Shown here: in pieces, positions 8,879-17,830 of the stretch
Position numbering within the stretch: the stretch's first letter is position 1
How the letters are laid out: each line of letters starts with the position of its first letter
Origin: an uncultured Alphaproteobacteria bacterium
GTDB taxonomy: Bacteria; Pseudomonadota; Alphaproteobacteria; HIMB59; GCA-002718135
Assembly: GCA_902615625.1 (NCBI GenBank)
Contig: CACMPM010000005.1
Location: 32,620 to 96,619 of the forward strand
Length of the DNA: 64,000 nucleotides
Direction of reading: 5' to 3'
Notes under the pieces: generated by a model
Told to the model about the DNA's origin: nothing
The model's input: the letters and a program-made list of their open reading frames with translations, nothing else
Database searches by the model: none
Program-made: the position numbers and the translations under genes

Positions 8879-9639
8879 ACGTATTAGTCCTGTCAGGTTA
8901 TGGTATTAATTGTGAAAATGAAACACTACATGCATTTGAAGTAGTAGGATTTAAAGGAAAAATTATTCATATTAATGATCTGATTCAAAATCCTAAACAA
9001 CTTAATAACTATCAAGTATTCGCTGTACCTGGTGGTTTTTCTTATGGTGATGATACAGGTTCAGGAAATGCAATGGCGAAAAAAATTATGACCAATTTAT
9101 ATGATCAACTAATAGATTTTTCATTAAAAGATAAATTAATCATAGGTATTTGTAATGGATGCCAAATATTAATTAATCTTGGATTAGTACCAAGCCTAAA
9201 TAAAAAAGATCCAGAAGTAGCATTGATTGAAAATAAATCTGGTAGCTATGAGTGTCGATGGGTTGATGTAAAAGTAAGTAATAATAAATCACCATGGCTA
9301 GAAAATATTAGTACGCTGAACTTGCCTGTTGCCCATCAAGAAGGGCAATTTATGATACCTATTAATTTACTAAAAAGTATCAAAGCTAATAACCTTATTG
9401 GTTTGCAATACATTGATCATCATAAAAAATTAGCAAAAGGTCAATTTCCTTTTAATCCGAATGGATCTAAAGATGATATCGCTGCGCTAACAAATCAAAA
9501 TGGTAATGTTCTTGCAATGATGCCTCATCCTGAAAGAGCATTTTATCATTATCATATTCCCAATTGGCAAAGTAATACCTTAAAAAAATTTGGGGATGGA
9601 TATAAAATTTTTATGAACGCAAAAAAATTCTTTGCATAA
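8875..9639 (+). CDS. purQ: FGAM synthase, glutamine amidotransferase subunit
   Basis: Class-I glutaminase that feeds ammonia to PurL. PGGFSYGDD (52-60), the nucleophile in GICNGCQ (Cys93) and the His-Glu of MMPHPERA near residue 215 make the triad. At 254 residues it is slightly longer than typical PurQ (about 225). It overlaps the PurSL stop by 4 nt. Its gene ends 1 nt from the convergent mutY stop, leaving no room for a terminator. Confidence 0.96.
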   Translation: MNVLVLSGYGINCENETLHAFEVVGFKGKIIHINDLIQNPKQLNNYQVFAVPGGFSYGDDTGSGNAMAKKIMTNLYDQLIDFSLKDKLIIGICNGCQILINLGLVPSLNKKDPEVALIENKSGSYECRWVDVKVSNNKSPWLENISTLNLPVAHQEGQFMIPINLLKSIKANNLIGLQYIDHHKKLAKGQFPFNPNGSKDDIAALTNQNGNVLAMMPHPERAFYHYHIPNWQSNTLKKFGDGYKIFMNAKKFFA

Positions 9640-9640
9640 A

Positions 9641-10690
9641 TTATACGGCTATATCTACTATTTTTTTCATCACAGTTGGCATTCTAGAGCTAGAATAAGA
9701 AGATTTCTTTATCCAATTACTTTTTGATAGTTTTGCTTTTTTAACATTGCCATAAAAAATTTCTGTTTCTAAATCAAAATGACTAAATGAATATTCAAAT
9801 GAGCCTTTAGATTGTAATTTTGTTTTTATTTTTTGTATATCTTGATCAGTGGTTAATAATTTCTTATTTTTAACCCAGACATCATTTGGTACTTCAAGCA
9901 TGGAAGCCAACATTCCTTTATTTGGTCTACTTCGCACAAGGATTTCATTTTTTTCATTCACAATTACATAAGCTCTTGTATACTTTATAGGCTTAGTAGT
10001 TTTCTTTTTTAGTTTTAAAGGAATTTTTTGCTGTAAATTTTTTTTATATGATTGGCAAAATTTATTAATTCCACAAATATTACATTTAGGGTTTCTCGGA
10101 AGACAGATCTCTGATCCGTAATCCATAAAAGACTGAATTAAATTTGAAGAGTATTTATCCGAGATGAATTTTTTTCCCAAATCTTTAAGTTTATTTTTGA
10201 CTTTATTAATTGGTTTATCGATAGCATATAACCTCACCAAAATTCTCTCAATATTAGCATCAAGTGGCATAACTGGTTGATTGAATCCTATTCCAAGAAT
10301 TGCTTTTGCTGTGTAATCTCCAATACCAGGAAGTTGGATGAGTTCGTCATAAGTTTTTGGTATGTTATTTTTAAAATTTTTATGAATTATTTTTGAAGAC
10401 TTTAATAAATTTCTAGCTCTTGAATAATATCCAAGACCTGACCAGAACTTTAAAATATTTGGCTCTGAAGTTTGCGCTAATTTATTTAGTGAAGGCCATT
10501 TTAAAATAAAATCATTAAATTTATTTTTTACTGTATTTACCGTTGTTTGTTGGAGCATATACTCACTCACAAACACAAAGTATGGATCAGGTAAATTTAG
10601 ATTGTTTTTCTTCCGCCATGGTAAATTTCTGGCATTTACAGAATACCATTGAAGCAAAAACTTTATTACTTGTGTTTCGTGTTTAAACAT
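9641..10690 (-). CDS. mutY: A/G-specific adenine glycosylase
   Basis: Removes adenine mispaired with 8-oxoguanine or G. The helix-hairpin-helix-GPD fold is visible: catalytic Glu43 in SEYMLQQT, LPGIGDYTAKAIL hairpin (120-132) and catalytic Asp144 in PLDANIERIL. Fe-S ligands Cys196, 203, 206 and 212 follow the C-X6-C-X2-C-X5-C pattern. A NUDIX-like 8-oxoG recognition domain occupies roughly residues 230-349. Full-length at 349 residues; divergent from dciA. Confidence 0.96.
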   Translation of the reverse strand: MFKHETQVIKFLLQWYSVNARNLPWRKKNNLNLPDPYFVFVSEYMLQQTTVNTVKNKFNDFILKWPSLNKLAQTSEPNILKFWSGLGYYSRARNLLKSSKIIHKNFKNNIPKTYDELIQLPGIGDYTAKAILGIGFNQPVMPLDANIERILVRLYAIDKPINKVKNKLKDLGKKFISDKYSSNLIQSFMDYGSEICLPRNPKCNICGINKFCQSYKKNLQQKIPLKLKKKTTKPIKYTRAYVIVNEKNEILVRSRPNKGMLASMLEVPNDVWVKNKKLLTTDQDIQKIKTKLQSKGSFEYSFSHFDLETEIFYGNVKKAKLSKSNWIKKSSYSSSRMPTVMKKIVDIAV

Positions 10691-10723
10691 ATTGCTTTCA
10701 TATTTTGGTACTATAAATTATTT

Positions 10724-11245
10724 ATGCATATGGACAAAAAAAATATAAAGCAAAAAAGAACATTTGTTCCACAATCTATTGGCGATACTCTGAGGAAGGT
10801 TAATAGAAAATTTTCCTCTAAATATAATCGTACAGAATTTATAATTAACTCCAAATGGCCTGAAATTGCTGGTAGTTATTTTAAGGAATATTCAGAGCCA
10901 TTAAATGTTTCAAGGGTGCGTGATTTTGAAAACGATGTAGGTGAGACAGTATATAAAAATTATCTAAATGTGAGTGTTGCCCCAGCCGCAGCCATTGAAT
11001 TTCAACACTTTAAGGATACTATAATTGAAAAAATTAATACTTATTTTGGCTATAAAGCTATAATAGACTTGAGAATTCATCAAAATTACATACCTAAATA
11101 TATTCATATGAAACAAAGTAAGAAAAAACAAATGGACAAAGAGGACATAGAATTTGTTAAGCAAAACGTTAAAGAATTTCAAAATTCCGATTTGAAAAAA
11201 TCACTATTAAATTTAGGTAACAAAATTACAACTGAGGACAAATAA
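10724..11245 (+). CDS. dciA: DciA-like protein (DUF721), putative replicative helicase loader partner
   Basis: A DUF721/DciA N-terminal domain is visible: SIGDTLRKVNRKFSSKY followed by a WPEIAG motif, then the KH-like basic region. DciA proteins assist DnaB loading in bacteria lacking DnaC. The frame opens at 10649 inside mutY, but the ATGs at 10724 or 10730 (MDKKNIKQK) avoid that overlap; 10724 is used here. The 3' end overlaps the next ATG by one base (TAATG). The mutY-dciA-dsbA-smc order is familiar in alphaproteobacteria, which supports the call. Confidence 0.75.
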   Translation: MHMDKKNIKQKRTFVPQSIGDTLRKVNRKFSSKYNRTEFIINSKWPEIAGSYFKEYSEPLNVSRVRDFENDVGETVYKNYLNVSVAPAAAIEFQHFKDTIIEKINTYFGYKAIIDLRIHQNYIPKYIHMKQSKKKQMDKEDIEFVKQNVKEFQNSDLKKSLLNLGNKITTEDK

Positions 11246-11856
11246 TGAAAATTAAAATTTTATTTATTTCTATTATACTTTCACTACTTTTTATTAATGC
11301 CAAAGCAGCTGAAAACTCAATACTAGACGTTAAAGATAGTGATTTTTACATTGGGGAAGAAAATGCCCCAATCACAATTATAGGATATGAATCCATGTCT
11401 TGTAGTCACTGTGCAGATTTCCATAATAATACTCTAGAAAATTTAAAAAAAGAATTTATAGACACTGGTACAGTAAAGTTTGTTTTCCGTGATTTTCCCT
11501 TCAATTATCCTGCTCTTGCTGGAAGTATGATTTTAAGATGTGTTCCCGAAGATGTAAGATACGATTATATGAATGGGCTTTATAAACTTCAAAATAGTTG
11601 GGTTAATAGAGATCATTCAAAAACAAGATCTGAGTTATACAAAATAATGCAAAGTGGTGGTATGCAGCAAGAGGACTTTGATGCATGTTTAAGTAATGTT
11701 GAATTAGAGAATCAGTTGCTTGAGGGTGTAATGGAAGCTCAGAGAGAATATAAAATAGGTTCTACCCCTTCATTCATTATTAACGGAGTACTTTATTCTG
11801 GGAATAAAAACATAAAAGAGTTTAGACAAATCATAGATAAAATATTATCACAATAG
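11245..11856 (+). CDS. DsbA-family periplasmic thiol-disulfide oxidoreductase
   Basis: A signal peptide (about 1-22, ending AKAA) leads a thioredoxin-fold domain with active site Cys53-Ser-His-Cys56 (SMSCSHC) and the cis-proline loop GSTPSFIING near residue 172. The family forms or isomerises disulfides in the periplasm. The 203-residue length fits the DsbA/ScsC-like branch. Translationally coupled to dciA (1-nt overlap) and followed by smc 3 nt later. Whether it is the main disulfide oxidase cannot be told. Confidence 0.9.
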   Translation: MKIKILFISIILSLLFINAKAAENSILDVKDSDFYIGEENAPITIIGYESMSCSHCADFHNNTLENLKKEFIDTGTVKFVFRDFPFNYPALAGSMILRCVPEDVRYDYMNGLYKLQNSWVNRDHSKTRSELYKIMQSGGMQQEDFDACLSNVELENQLLEGVMEAQREYKIGSTPSFIINGVLYSGNKNIKEFRQIIDKILSQ

Positions 11857-11859
11857 TTG

Positions 11860-14505
11860 ATGATTAATTTTAGGACCCTTAAAGTCAAAGGCTTTAAGTC
11901 TTTTGTTGAGCCAACAGAAATTTTAATTGAAAATGGTTTAACAGGCATTGTGGGGCCAAATGGTTGTGGTAAATCCAATCTCGTTGAAGCTTTTAGATTC
12001 GTTATGGGTGAGCTTTCTCCTAAACAAATGAGAGGAAGCGAATTAGATGATGTTATCTTTAATGGCACTGATGATAGGCCAGCATGGGATATTGCAGAAG
12101 TATCTATAGATTTAGATAATAAAGCAAGAAAAGCACCAAGTATTTTTAATGAGAGTGATACCATTGAAGTCACTAGAAGAATATGGCGAGGTGAAGGATC
12201 GGAATATAGAGTAAATGGAAAAGAGGTCCGGTTAAAAGATGTTCAATTATTATTTGCTGATGCTGCAACTGGAGCTAGATCAACTTCAATGGTTAGTCAA
12301 GGTAGAGTTAGTGCTATAATTGCTGCTAAGCCTGAACAAAGAAGAACGTTGCTTGAAGAAGCTGCAGGAATTACTGGTCTGCATTCAAGAAGACACGAAG
12401 CTGAATTACGATTGAATGCTACTGAAAATAACTTAGAGCGTGTTAAGGACGTATTGAAAGCACAAGATGAACAACTAATAATATTAAAGAAACAATCTAA
12501 ACAAGCTGAAAGATATAAGTACATCCAAAAAGATATTACAAAAGCAAGAGCTAGATTATTTTATAAAAAATGGATTGATGAAAAAGATAAATTAAAAAAT
12601 GCTAATGAAAAAATTCAATCTGAAACAAATGTTGTAAATGACCAAACACAAGTTGTTGCACAAATAAATGTCGAATTTGAAAAAGTTCAAGAAAGCCTTC
12701 CAAACCTTAGACTCCAAGAAAGTAAGGTTGCAGCTGAACTGCAAAAATATTCTATTAGTTTAGAAAACCAAGAAAAAGAAATTGAAAGAGCGAATATTGC
12801 AGTAGACGAAACAAAAGTCCGTATAGAACAAATTCAAAATGACATCGATAGAGAAAAATTTTTATTTGAAGATGCAAAACAAAATCTTGAAAGAGTACAA
12901 GAAGAAAAATCAATACTTTTAAAACAACAAGGAGATCTTTTTATTCAAAATGATGATGATCAAAATAATGAAAATGTTTCTAATAAAAAAAATAATAACC
13001 CAATAATTGATTATCTAGATTTTGAAGATGGTCTTGAACAAGCAATTGCAGCAGTTTTTTCAGATGAGTTAATTGCATCTATTGATGAAGAACAAAGCAT
13101 TTTTTGGAGAAAATTAGATGTGGAAGATTCTTCCTTTAACTCAGAAATTACAAAATTTTCTTCTCTAATCAAAGCACCAGATAATTTGAAAAAGAAATTA
13201 GAATTTGTTGGATTAATAGAAAATAAGGAAAATATTTTAGAAATTCAAAAAACCTTAAAGTCAGGACAAATATTAGTTAGTAAACTAGGAGAAATTTGGA
13301 GATGGGATGGCTATGTATCTAAAGGTAAACAAAATAATTCTACTAAAGCCATATTAGAGCAATTAAAAAATAGAAGAATAAAGCAATTAAGTGCTGAAGA
13401 AAAACAATGGAATGATATTTCTTCAAAAGCAAATCAAAGAATAGAAGAGTTAAATTCAAGGCAAAATACATTAATTAGTGAATTATCTAATCTCCAATCC
13501 GTTCCTGAAGATGTATCAAGTGAAAAATTAAAAATACAAAAGCTGATTGATGAAAATAAGACTTCTTATGAGCAAATAGCTGAGCAGCTTCGTCAAACTG
13601 AACAAAATTCTAATGAAATCAATAAGAAATTAAAATTAGAAGAAATTAAATTAAATGAACTAAGAGAAGAGAGAATCAGAACTGAAGGTCTAATTAATAC
13701 AATTAATGAAGCAATAAAGTTATTATCAACTCAGGTAAAAGAAAGATTAAGTATAGAACTAGAAGAGCTTTACAATATTGGAGAAATAGATCCAAATAAA
13801 ATTTTGGGTGAGACTAATGATTTAGAAAAAAAATTAGAAAGACTAATTGCTGAACAAGAACGTTTAGGTGGTGTTAATCTTCTTGCAGAACAAGAATCCA
13901 AAGATTTAGAAGAAAAAGTAAATACAATAAAGAAAGATCAAAGTGACCTTTTAAGTGCAATTGCAAAACTGAGAGAAGCAATTGATTCACTTAATACAGA
14001 AGGTAGACAACGTTTACTTGCTGCATATGGAATAGTAAATGAAAATTTTCAAAAATTATTTACAAGGTTGTTTGGAGGTGGCAAGGCTTATCTGAAATTT
14101 ACAGATGAATCAGATCCCCTTCAAGCTGGTTTAGAAATATTTGCTAGTCCTCCTGGAAAAAAATTACAAAATCTAAATTTACTTTCTGGTGGTGAGCAAG
14201 CTCTTACAGCATTATCATTATTATTTGCTGTATTTTTATCAAACCCAGCTCCAATTTGTGTACTCGATGAGGTTGATGCTCCATTAGATGATACTAATGT
14301 TGATAGATTTTGTTCATTAGTAGAGGAAATAGCTAAAACTTCTTCAACAAAATTCTTAGTTATAACTCATCATAGAATGACAATGGCAAGAGTAAATAGA
14401 TTATTTGGTGTTACCATGCCTGAGAAAGGTGTATCACAATTAGTTTCTGTTGATCTTGAAAAAGCAATCGAGATAAAAGAGCAAGATACTACAAATGAAT
14501 TATAA
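11860..14505 (+). CDS. smc: Chromosome segregation ATPase SMC, short-armed form
   Basis: ABC-type SMC ATPase that organises and segregates the chromosome. Walker A GPNGCGKSN is at residues 32-40, the LSGGEQ signature near 776 and Walker B CVLDEVDAPLDD near 800, all in one frame, so it is complete. Heptad-rich coiled coil runs about 160-360 and 500-720 around a hinge-like segment. At 881 residues it is well below the usual 1,150-1,200, the loss falling in the coiled-coil arms. I start at the ATG at 11860 rather than the in-frame TTG one codon earlier. scpA/scpB are not in the window. Confidence 0.93.
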   Translation: MINFRTLKVKGFKSFVEPTEILIENGLTGIVGPNGCGKSNLVEAFRFVMGELSPKQMRGSELDDVIFNGTDDRPAWDIAEVSIDLDNKARKAPSIFNESDTIEVTRRIWRGEGSEYRVNGKEVRLKDVQLLFADAATGARSTSMVSQGRVSAIIAAKPEQRRTLLEEAAGITGLHSRRHEAELRLNATENNLERVKDVLKAQDEQLIILKKQSKQAERYKYIQKDITKARARLFYKKWIDEKDKLKNANEKIQSETNVVNDQTQVVAQINVEFEKVQESLPNLRLQESKVAAELQKYSISLENQEKEIERANIAVDETKVRIEQIQNDIDREKFLFEDAKQNLERVQEEKSILLKQQGDLFIQNDDDQNNENVSNKKNNNPIIDYLDFEDGLEQAIAAVFSDELIASIDEEQSIFWRKLDVEDSSFNSEITKFSSLIKAPDNLKKKLEFVGLIENKENILEIQKTLKSGQILVSKLGEIWRWDGYVSKGKQNNSTKAILEQLKNRRIKQLSAEEKQWNDISSKANQRIEELNSRQNTLISELSNLQSVPEDVSSEKLKIQKLIDENKTSYEQIAEQLRQTEQNSNEINKKLKLEEIKLNELREERIRTEGLINTINEAIKLLSTQVKERLSIELEELYNIGEIDPNKILGETNDLEKKLERLIAEQERLGGVNLLAEQESKDLEEKVNTIKKDQSDLLSAIAKLREAIDSLNTEGRQRLLAAYGIVNENFQKLFTRLFGGGKAYLKFTDESDPLQAGLEIFASPPGKKLQNLNLLSGGEQALTALSLLFAVFLSNPAPICVLDEVDAPLDDTNVDRFCSLVEEIAKTSSTKFLVITHHRMTMARVNRLFGVTMPEKGVSQLVSVDLEKAIEIKEQDTTNEL

Positions 14506-14782
14506 AAATAAAAATTTAGAAGAATTAGGTAAAAAAATTGATAATTTAGATAATCAAAATAAAGAGCCTAATATTAAAAAAAAAGAAAGCGGTGCTGGAT
14601 TTGGTTTTAAAATTAGTACAGAAATTATCGCTGCACTAGTGGTTGGAGTTGGAATTGGGCTTATTGTGGATAATTACTTTAATACTAAACCAATAGGGTT
14701 AATTATTTTTTTCATATTTGGCGCATTAGCTGGATTTTTGAACGTTTATCGTGTAATGCGTCGCATTGAAAAGCAAAGGTAA
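14495..14782 (+). CDS. atpI: AtpI/AtpZ-like F0 assembly protein
   Basis: Small membrane protein (95 residues) heading the F0 operon. A charged N-terminal ~35 residues precedes two transmembrane helices (about 43-61 and 67-85) joined by the short NYFNTKP loop. This matches the AtpI/AtpZ family, implicated in c-ring assembly or Mg/Ca transport. It overlaps the smc 3' end by 11 nt, so its translation is coupled to smc. Called mainly from topology and from its place directly before atpB. Confidence 0.82.
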   Translation: MNYKNKNLEELGKKIDNLDNQNKEPNIKKKESGAGFGFKISTEIIAALVVGVGIGLIVDNYFNTKPIGLIIFFIFGALAGFLNVYRVMRRIEKQR

Positions 14783-14803
14783 TTTCACTATTCAATAACT
14801 ATT

Positions 14804-15538
14804 ATGGCCGCAAAAGACAGTCCGCTAAAACAGTTCGAAATAGATCCAATATCCAATATTGAGCTTGGTGGCTATAATATTTCATTTACAAATTCATCTT
14901 TTGCTATGCTAATTACTGTTTTAGTAATTACTCTTTTTTTAACTTTAACAGTGAATACAAGATCAATCATCCCTTCTAGGATGCAGCTTATCTCAGAATT
15001 GATGTATAATTTTATAGCTCAGCTTCTCTCTGATACAGTTGGAGATAATGGAAAAAGGTATTTCCCATTTGTTTTCTCTTTATTCATGTTTGTGTTAATT
15101 GGCAACATGGTAGGTATGATACCATACCAATTTACATTCACGAGTCATATTATTGTTACATTTGCATTAGCTGCAGTTGTATTTATTGGTGTAACTATTC
15201 TTGGATTTATTAACCATGGCATTAAATTTTTTACATTCTTTTATATACCGGGTGTACCATTTTACATGCATCCACTGCTTATTCCTATTGAGGTAATATC
15301 TTATTTATCAAGACCTATAAGTTTATCAGTTAGATTATTTGCAAACATGCTGGCTGGTCACACGCTACTAAAAGTATTTGCGGGCTTTGTTGTTTCCATG
15401 CCATTTTTTACAGGAGTTTTTCCTTTAGCTTTCATTGTAGCTTTAACAGGATTAGAAATTTTAATTGCTTTTTTGCAAGCATATGTATTTGCAATACTGA
15501 CGTGTTTATATATTAACGATGCTTATCATTTACATTAA
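14804..15538 (+). CDS. atpB: ATP synthase F0 subunit a
   Basis: Membrane stator subunit forming the proton half-channels. The essential arginine lies in SVRLFANMLAGHTLL (about residues 176-190), and the C-terminal helix carries ALTGLEILIAFLQAYVFAIL. The N-terminus SPLKQFEIDPI is typical of alphaproteobacterial a subunits. At 244 residues it is complete. Confidence 0.97.
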   Translation: MAAKDSPLKQFEIDPISNIELGGYNISFTNSSFAMLITVLVITLFLTLTVNTRSIIPSRMQLISELMYNFIAQLLSDTVGDNGKRYFPFVFSLFMFVLIGNMVGMIPYQFTFTSHIIVTFALAAVVFIGVTILGFINHGIKFFTFFYIPGVPFYMHPLLIPIEVISYLSRPISLSVRLFANMLAGHTLLKVFAGFVVSMPFFTGVFPLAFIVALTGLEILIAFLQAYVFAILTCLYINDAYHLH

Positions 15539-15556
15539 TTTAAAATAGGAGGACTT

Positions 15557-15781
15557 ATGGAAATTGAAGCAGCAAAAGTAATCGGAGCGGGTCTAGCCGT
15601 TATCGGTGTTATTGGATCAGGTATTGGAATTGGGAATATTTTCTCATCTTTTATTCAAGCAGTTGGAAGAAATCCAGCAGCAAGAGGTGAAGTTTTTACA
15701 ATGACAATGTTAGGTTTCGCATTAGTTGAAGCGATTGCACTTTTCGCGTTAGTTATTGCGTTAGTTATTTTGTTTGGATAG
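15557..15781 (+). CDS. atpE: ATP synthase F0 subunit c
   Basis: Rotor-ring proteolipid of 74 residues with two helices. The polar loop has RNPAARGE (38-45) and the proton-binding carboxylate is Glu58 in GFALVEAIALF. Glycine-rich packing (GSGIGIG) is evident in helix 1. Neither this helix nor the Glu58 environment shows the sodium-binding side chains, so proton coupling is inferred. A strong ribosome site AGGAGG lies 7 nt upstream (15547-15552), fitting the high copy number needed. Confidence 0.97.
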   Translation: MEIEAAKVIGAGLAVIGVIGSGIGIGNIFSSFIQAVGRNPAARGEVFTMTMLGFALVEAIALFALVIALVILFG

Positions 15782-15798
15782 AATACAATAATTAACTA

Positions 15799-16290
15799 AT
15801 GCCTCAATTAAATCCAGAGTTTTTTGTTTCACAGCTCTTTTGGTTAGCTGTATTCTTTACTTTTCTATTTGTGTTTTTATGGAGGGTATCTCTTCCAAGA
15901 ATAGCTACAGTTTTAGAGAAAAGACAAAATAAAATAGATGAGAATTTATCTTCAGCAAAAGAGCTTCAAGAACAGGCAATGGAAATTGAAAAAAAAATTA
16001 ATGATCAAATCAATAAGGCTAAAGTAGAAACAGATGAAAAAATTAAAGAAACAATCAATGCTTTACAAGAAGATGTTTCTTCTCAACTTTCTTCACTTGA
16101 TAAAGACTTAGAAAAAAAAATTTCTGATGCAGAAAAAGAAATTTTAAAAAATAAAGATGATCAAATGAAAAATATTAACAATGAAATAGCTAATATTACA
16201 AAACTGACTGTTGGCAAAATCACAGATATAGAATTGTCAGACAATGAAATTAATAAAGTTATTGAAATACATAAAGGTAGTTTTAATTAA
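15799..16290 (+). CDS. atpF': ATP synthase F0 subunit b' (first of two b-type subunits)
   Basis: Peripheral-stalk subunit: an N-terminal transmembrane helix (about 10-28, FWLAVFFTFLFVFLWR) followed by a long charged coiled coil. The opening MPQLNPEFFVSQLFW is characteristic of the alphaproteobacterial and phototroph b' form. Paired with a second b gene immediately downstream (TAATG overlap), so the stalk is probably a b/b' heterodimer. 163 residues. Confidence 0.93.
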   Translation: MPQLNPEFFVSQLFWLAVFFTFLFVFLWRVSLPRIATVLEKRQNKIDENLSSAKELQEQAMEIEKKINDQINKAKVETDEKIKETINALQEDVSSQLSSLDKDLEKKISDAEKEILKNKDDQMKNINNEIANITKLTVGKITDIELSDNEINKVIEIHKGSFN

Positions 16291-16775
16291 TGTTTTCTGA
16301 TCCACAATTTTGGGTTGCAGTATCTTTTATTTTATTTATTGCAGCTATTTTTAATCCAGTACGAAAAATTCTTACATCTAGTTTAGATGTTCAAATAAAA
16401 GATATAAAAAATAAAATAGATGAAGTTGAGAATATAAAAAATGAGGCTCAAAAAGCTTTGGATGAATTAAAAGATAGAGAAACTAAGGTAGAAAAAGAAA
16501 TACAAAATCTAAATTTGGAATCTGAAAAAAGAATAGCTGAACTGAAAAATATATCTGCTTCTAAACTAACTGACCAAATTGAAAAAAGAAAAATATTAGC
16601 TGAAAATAAGATTGAACAACTAGTGAGAGATACCAATAACTCTATAAAAAATTATATTTCAAGTGTTGCAATAGAGGCTACGAAAAATATTCTAATACAA
16701 AATCTCAATAAAGATAAAAAGTCTGCTTTAATTGAAGAATCTATTACTGAATTTAACTCTGTTTTAAAGAATTAA
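16290..16775 (+). CDS. atpF: ATP synthase F0 subunit b
   Basis: Second peripheral-stalk subunit, 161 residues: one N-terminal membrane helix (MFSDPQFWVAVSFILFIAAIF), the PVRKIL turn, then coiled coil rich in Lys/Glu. Its ATG overlaps the b' stop by one base. It ends the F0 operon; the F1 genes (atpHAGDC) are not here, which is the usual split arrangement in Alphaproteobacteria. Confidence 0.94.
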   Translation: MFSDPQFWVAVSFILFIAAIFNPVRKILTSSLDVQIKDIKNKIDEVENIKNEAQKALDELKDRETKVEKEIQNLNLESEKRIAELKNISASKLTDQIEKRKILAENKIEQLVRDTNNSIKNYISSVAIEATKNILIQNLNKDKKSALIEESITEFNSVLKN

Positions 16776-16887
16776 AAGTAAATTAATCAGCCTAAATAAT
16801 TGAGTATAATAATAAGAAATTAATATTAAAGGATTTGCAAAATCTATAGTATTATTAATTAACTGAAATTAAAATTAGCAAATTTAA
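16776..16887. other. Intergenic region atpF-ispH
   Basis: 112 bp of AT-rich sequence after the F0 operon. A TATAAT hexamer (16805-16810) could serve ispH, but no convincing -35 box pairs with it. There is no hairpin with a T-run, so I see no clear terminator for the F0 operon. Weak evidence only. Confidence 0.3.
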
Positions 16888-17829
16888 ATGACTAAAAAAC
16901 TTAATATCTTTCTTGCAGGACCTCGAGGTTTTTGTGCAGGAGTAGATAGGGCGATTGAAATGGTTAAGGGTGCTCTAAAAAAATATGGGGCGCCAGTATA
17001 TGTTCGTCATGAAATAGTTCATAATAAATTTGTTGTTGAAAATCTCAAATCACAGGGAGCTATTTTTGTAGAAGAATTAAATGAGATTGAAGATAAAAGC
17101 AGGCCAGTTATCTTTTCTGCACATGGTGTTCCAAAAGCAGTACCCGAGGAAGCGTTAAGTTTAAATTTAATATATTATGATGCCACATGTCCACTTGTTA
17201 GCAAAATTCATAAGGAGGTGGAAAATTTTGATAAAAAAAATCTCCCCGTAATTTTAATTGGTCATAGGAATCATCCTGAGGTTATTGGGACTATGGGTCA
17301 AACTAATAATGAAATTTATTTGGTAGAAAAAGTTGATGATGTAAAAAAGTTACCCTTTGAACAAAATGATAAGATTGCATATGTAACTCAGACAACTCTA
17401 TCAATAGACGATACGAAAGATATAATAAAAGAGATAAAATCACATTTTAAGAATGTTATAGAACCGAAAAAAAATGATATTTGTTATGCTACAACAAATA
17501 GACAGGAAGCTGTAAAAAAAATAGCTGATCAATGTGATTATTTTTTAGTAATTGGTGCAAGTAACTCATCAAATTCTTTAAGATTAGTTGAAGTAGCAAA
17601 AAATTATGGTTCAAAAAAAGCTATTTTAGTGGAAGATGTTGATTCCTTAAATTTAAATATATTTCAAGAATCTGAAAATATAGGAATAACAGCAAGTGCA
17701 TCATCACCGGAAATACTTGTAAGAAAACTTCTTGATAATTTGAAAAAAAATTTTGAAGTTCAAGTAAATGAAGGGCATTATCAGAAAGAAGATGTATTTT
17801 TTAAAATTCCACAAAAGCTAAACGTATAA
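16888..17829 (+). CDS. ispH: 4-hydroxy-3-methylbut-2-enyl diphosphate reductase
   Basis: Last step of the MEP isoprenoid pathway: reduces HMBPP to IPP and DMAPP with a 4Fe-4S cluster. The three cluster cysteines are Cys16 (GPRGFCAGVDRA), Cys101 (DATCPLV) and Cys199 (ICYATTNRQ). Substrate-binding histidines appear in VRHEIVHN and SAHGVPK, and the Thr/Glu-bearing segment YVTQTTLS is present. 313 residues, complete. Next gene starts after one base. Confidence 0.97.
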   Translation: MTKKLNIFLAGPRGFCAGVDRAIEMVKGALKKYGAPVYVRHEIVHNKFVVENLKSQGAIFVEELNEIEDKSRPVIFSAHGVPKAVPEEALSLNLIYYDATCPLVSKIHKEVENFDKKNLPVILIGHRNHPEVIGTMGQTNNEIYLVEKVDDVKKLPFEQNDKIAYVTQTTLSIDDTKDIIKEIKSHFKNVIEPKKNDICYATTNRQEAVKKIADQCDYFLVIGASNSSNSLRLVEVAKNYGSKKAILVEDVDSLNLNIFQESENIGITASASSPEILVRKLLDNLKKNFEVQVNEGHYQKEDVFFKIPQKLNV

Positions 17830-17830
17830 A

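Noticed and set aside
11860..14505. Short SMC as a frameshifted or truncated pseudogene
   Set aside because: Walker A, signature and Walker B motifs are all in one uninterrupted frame with proper N- and C-terminal ends.
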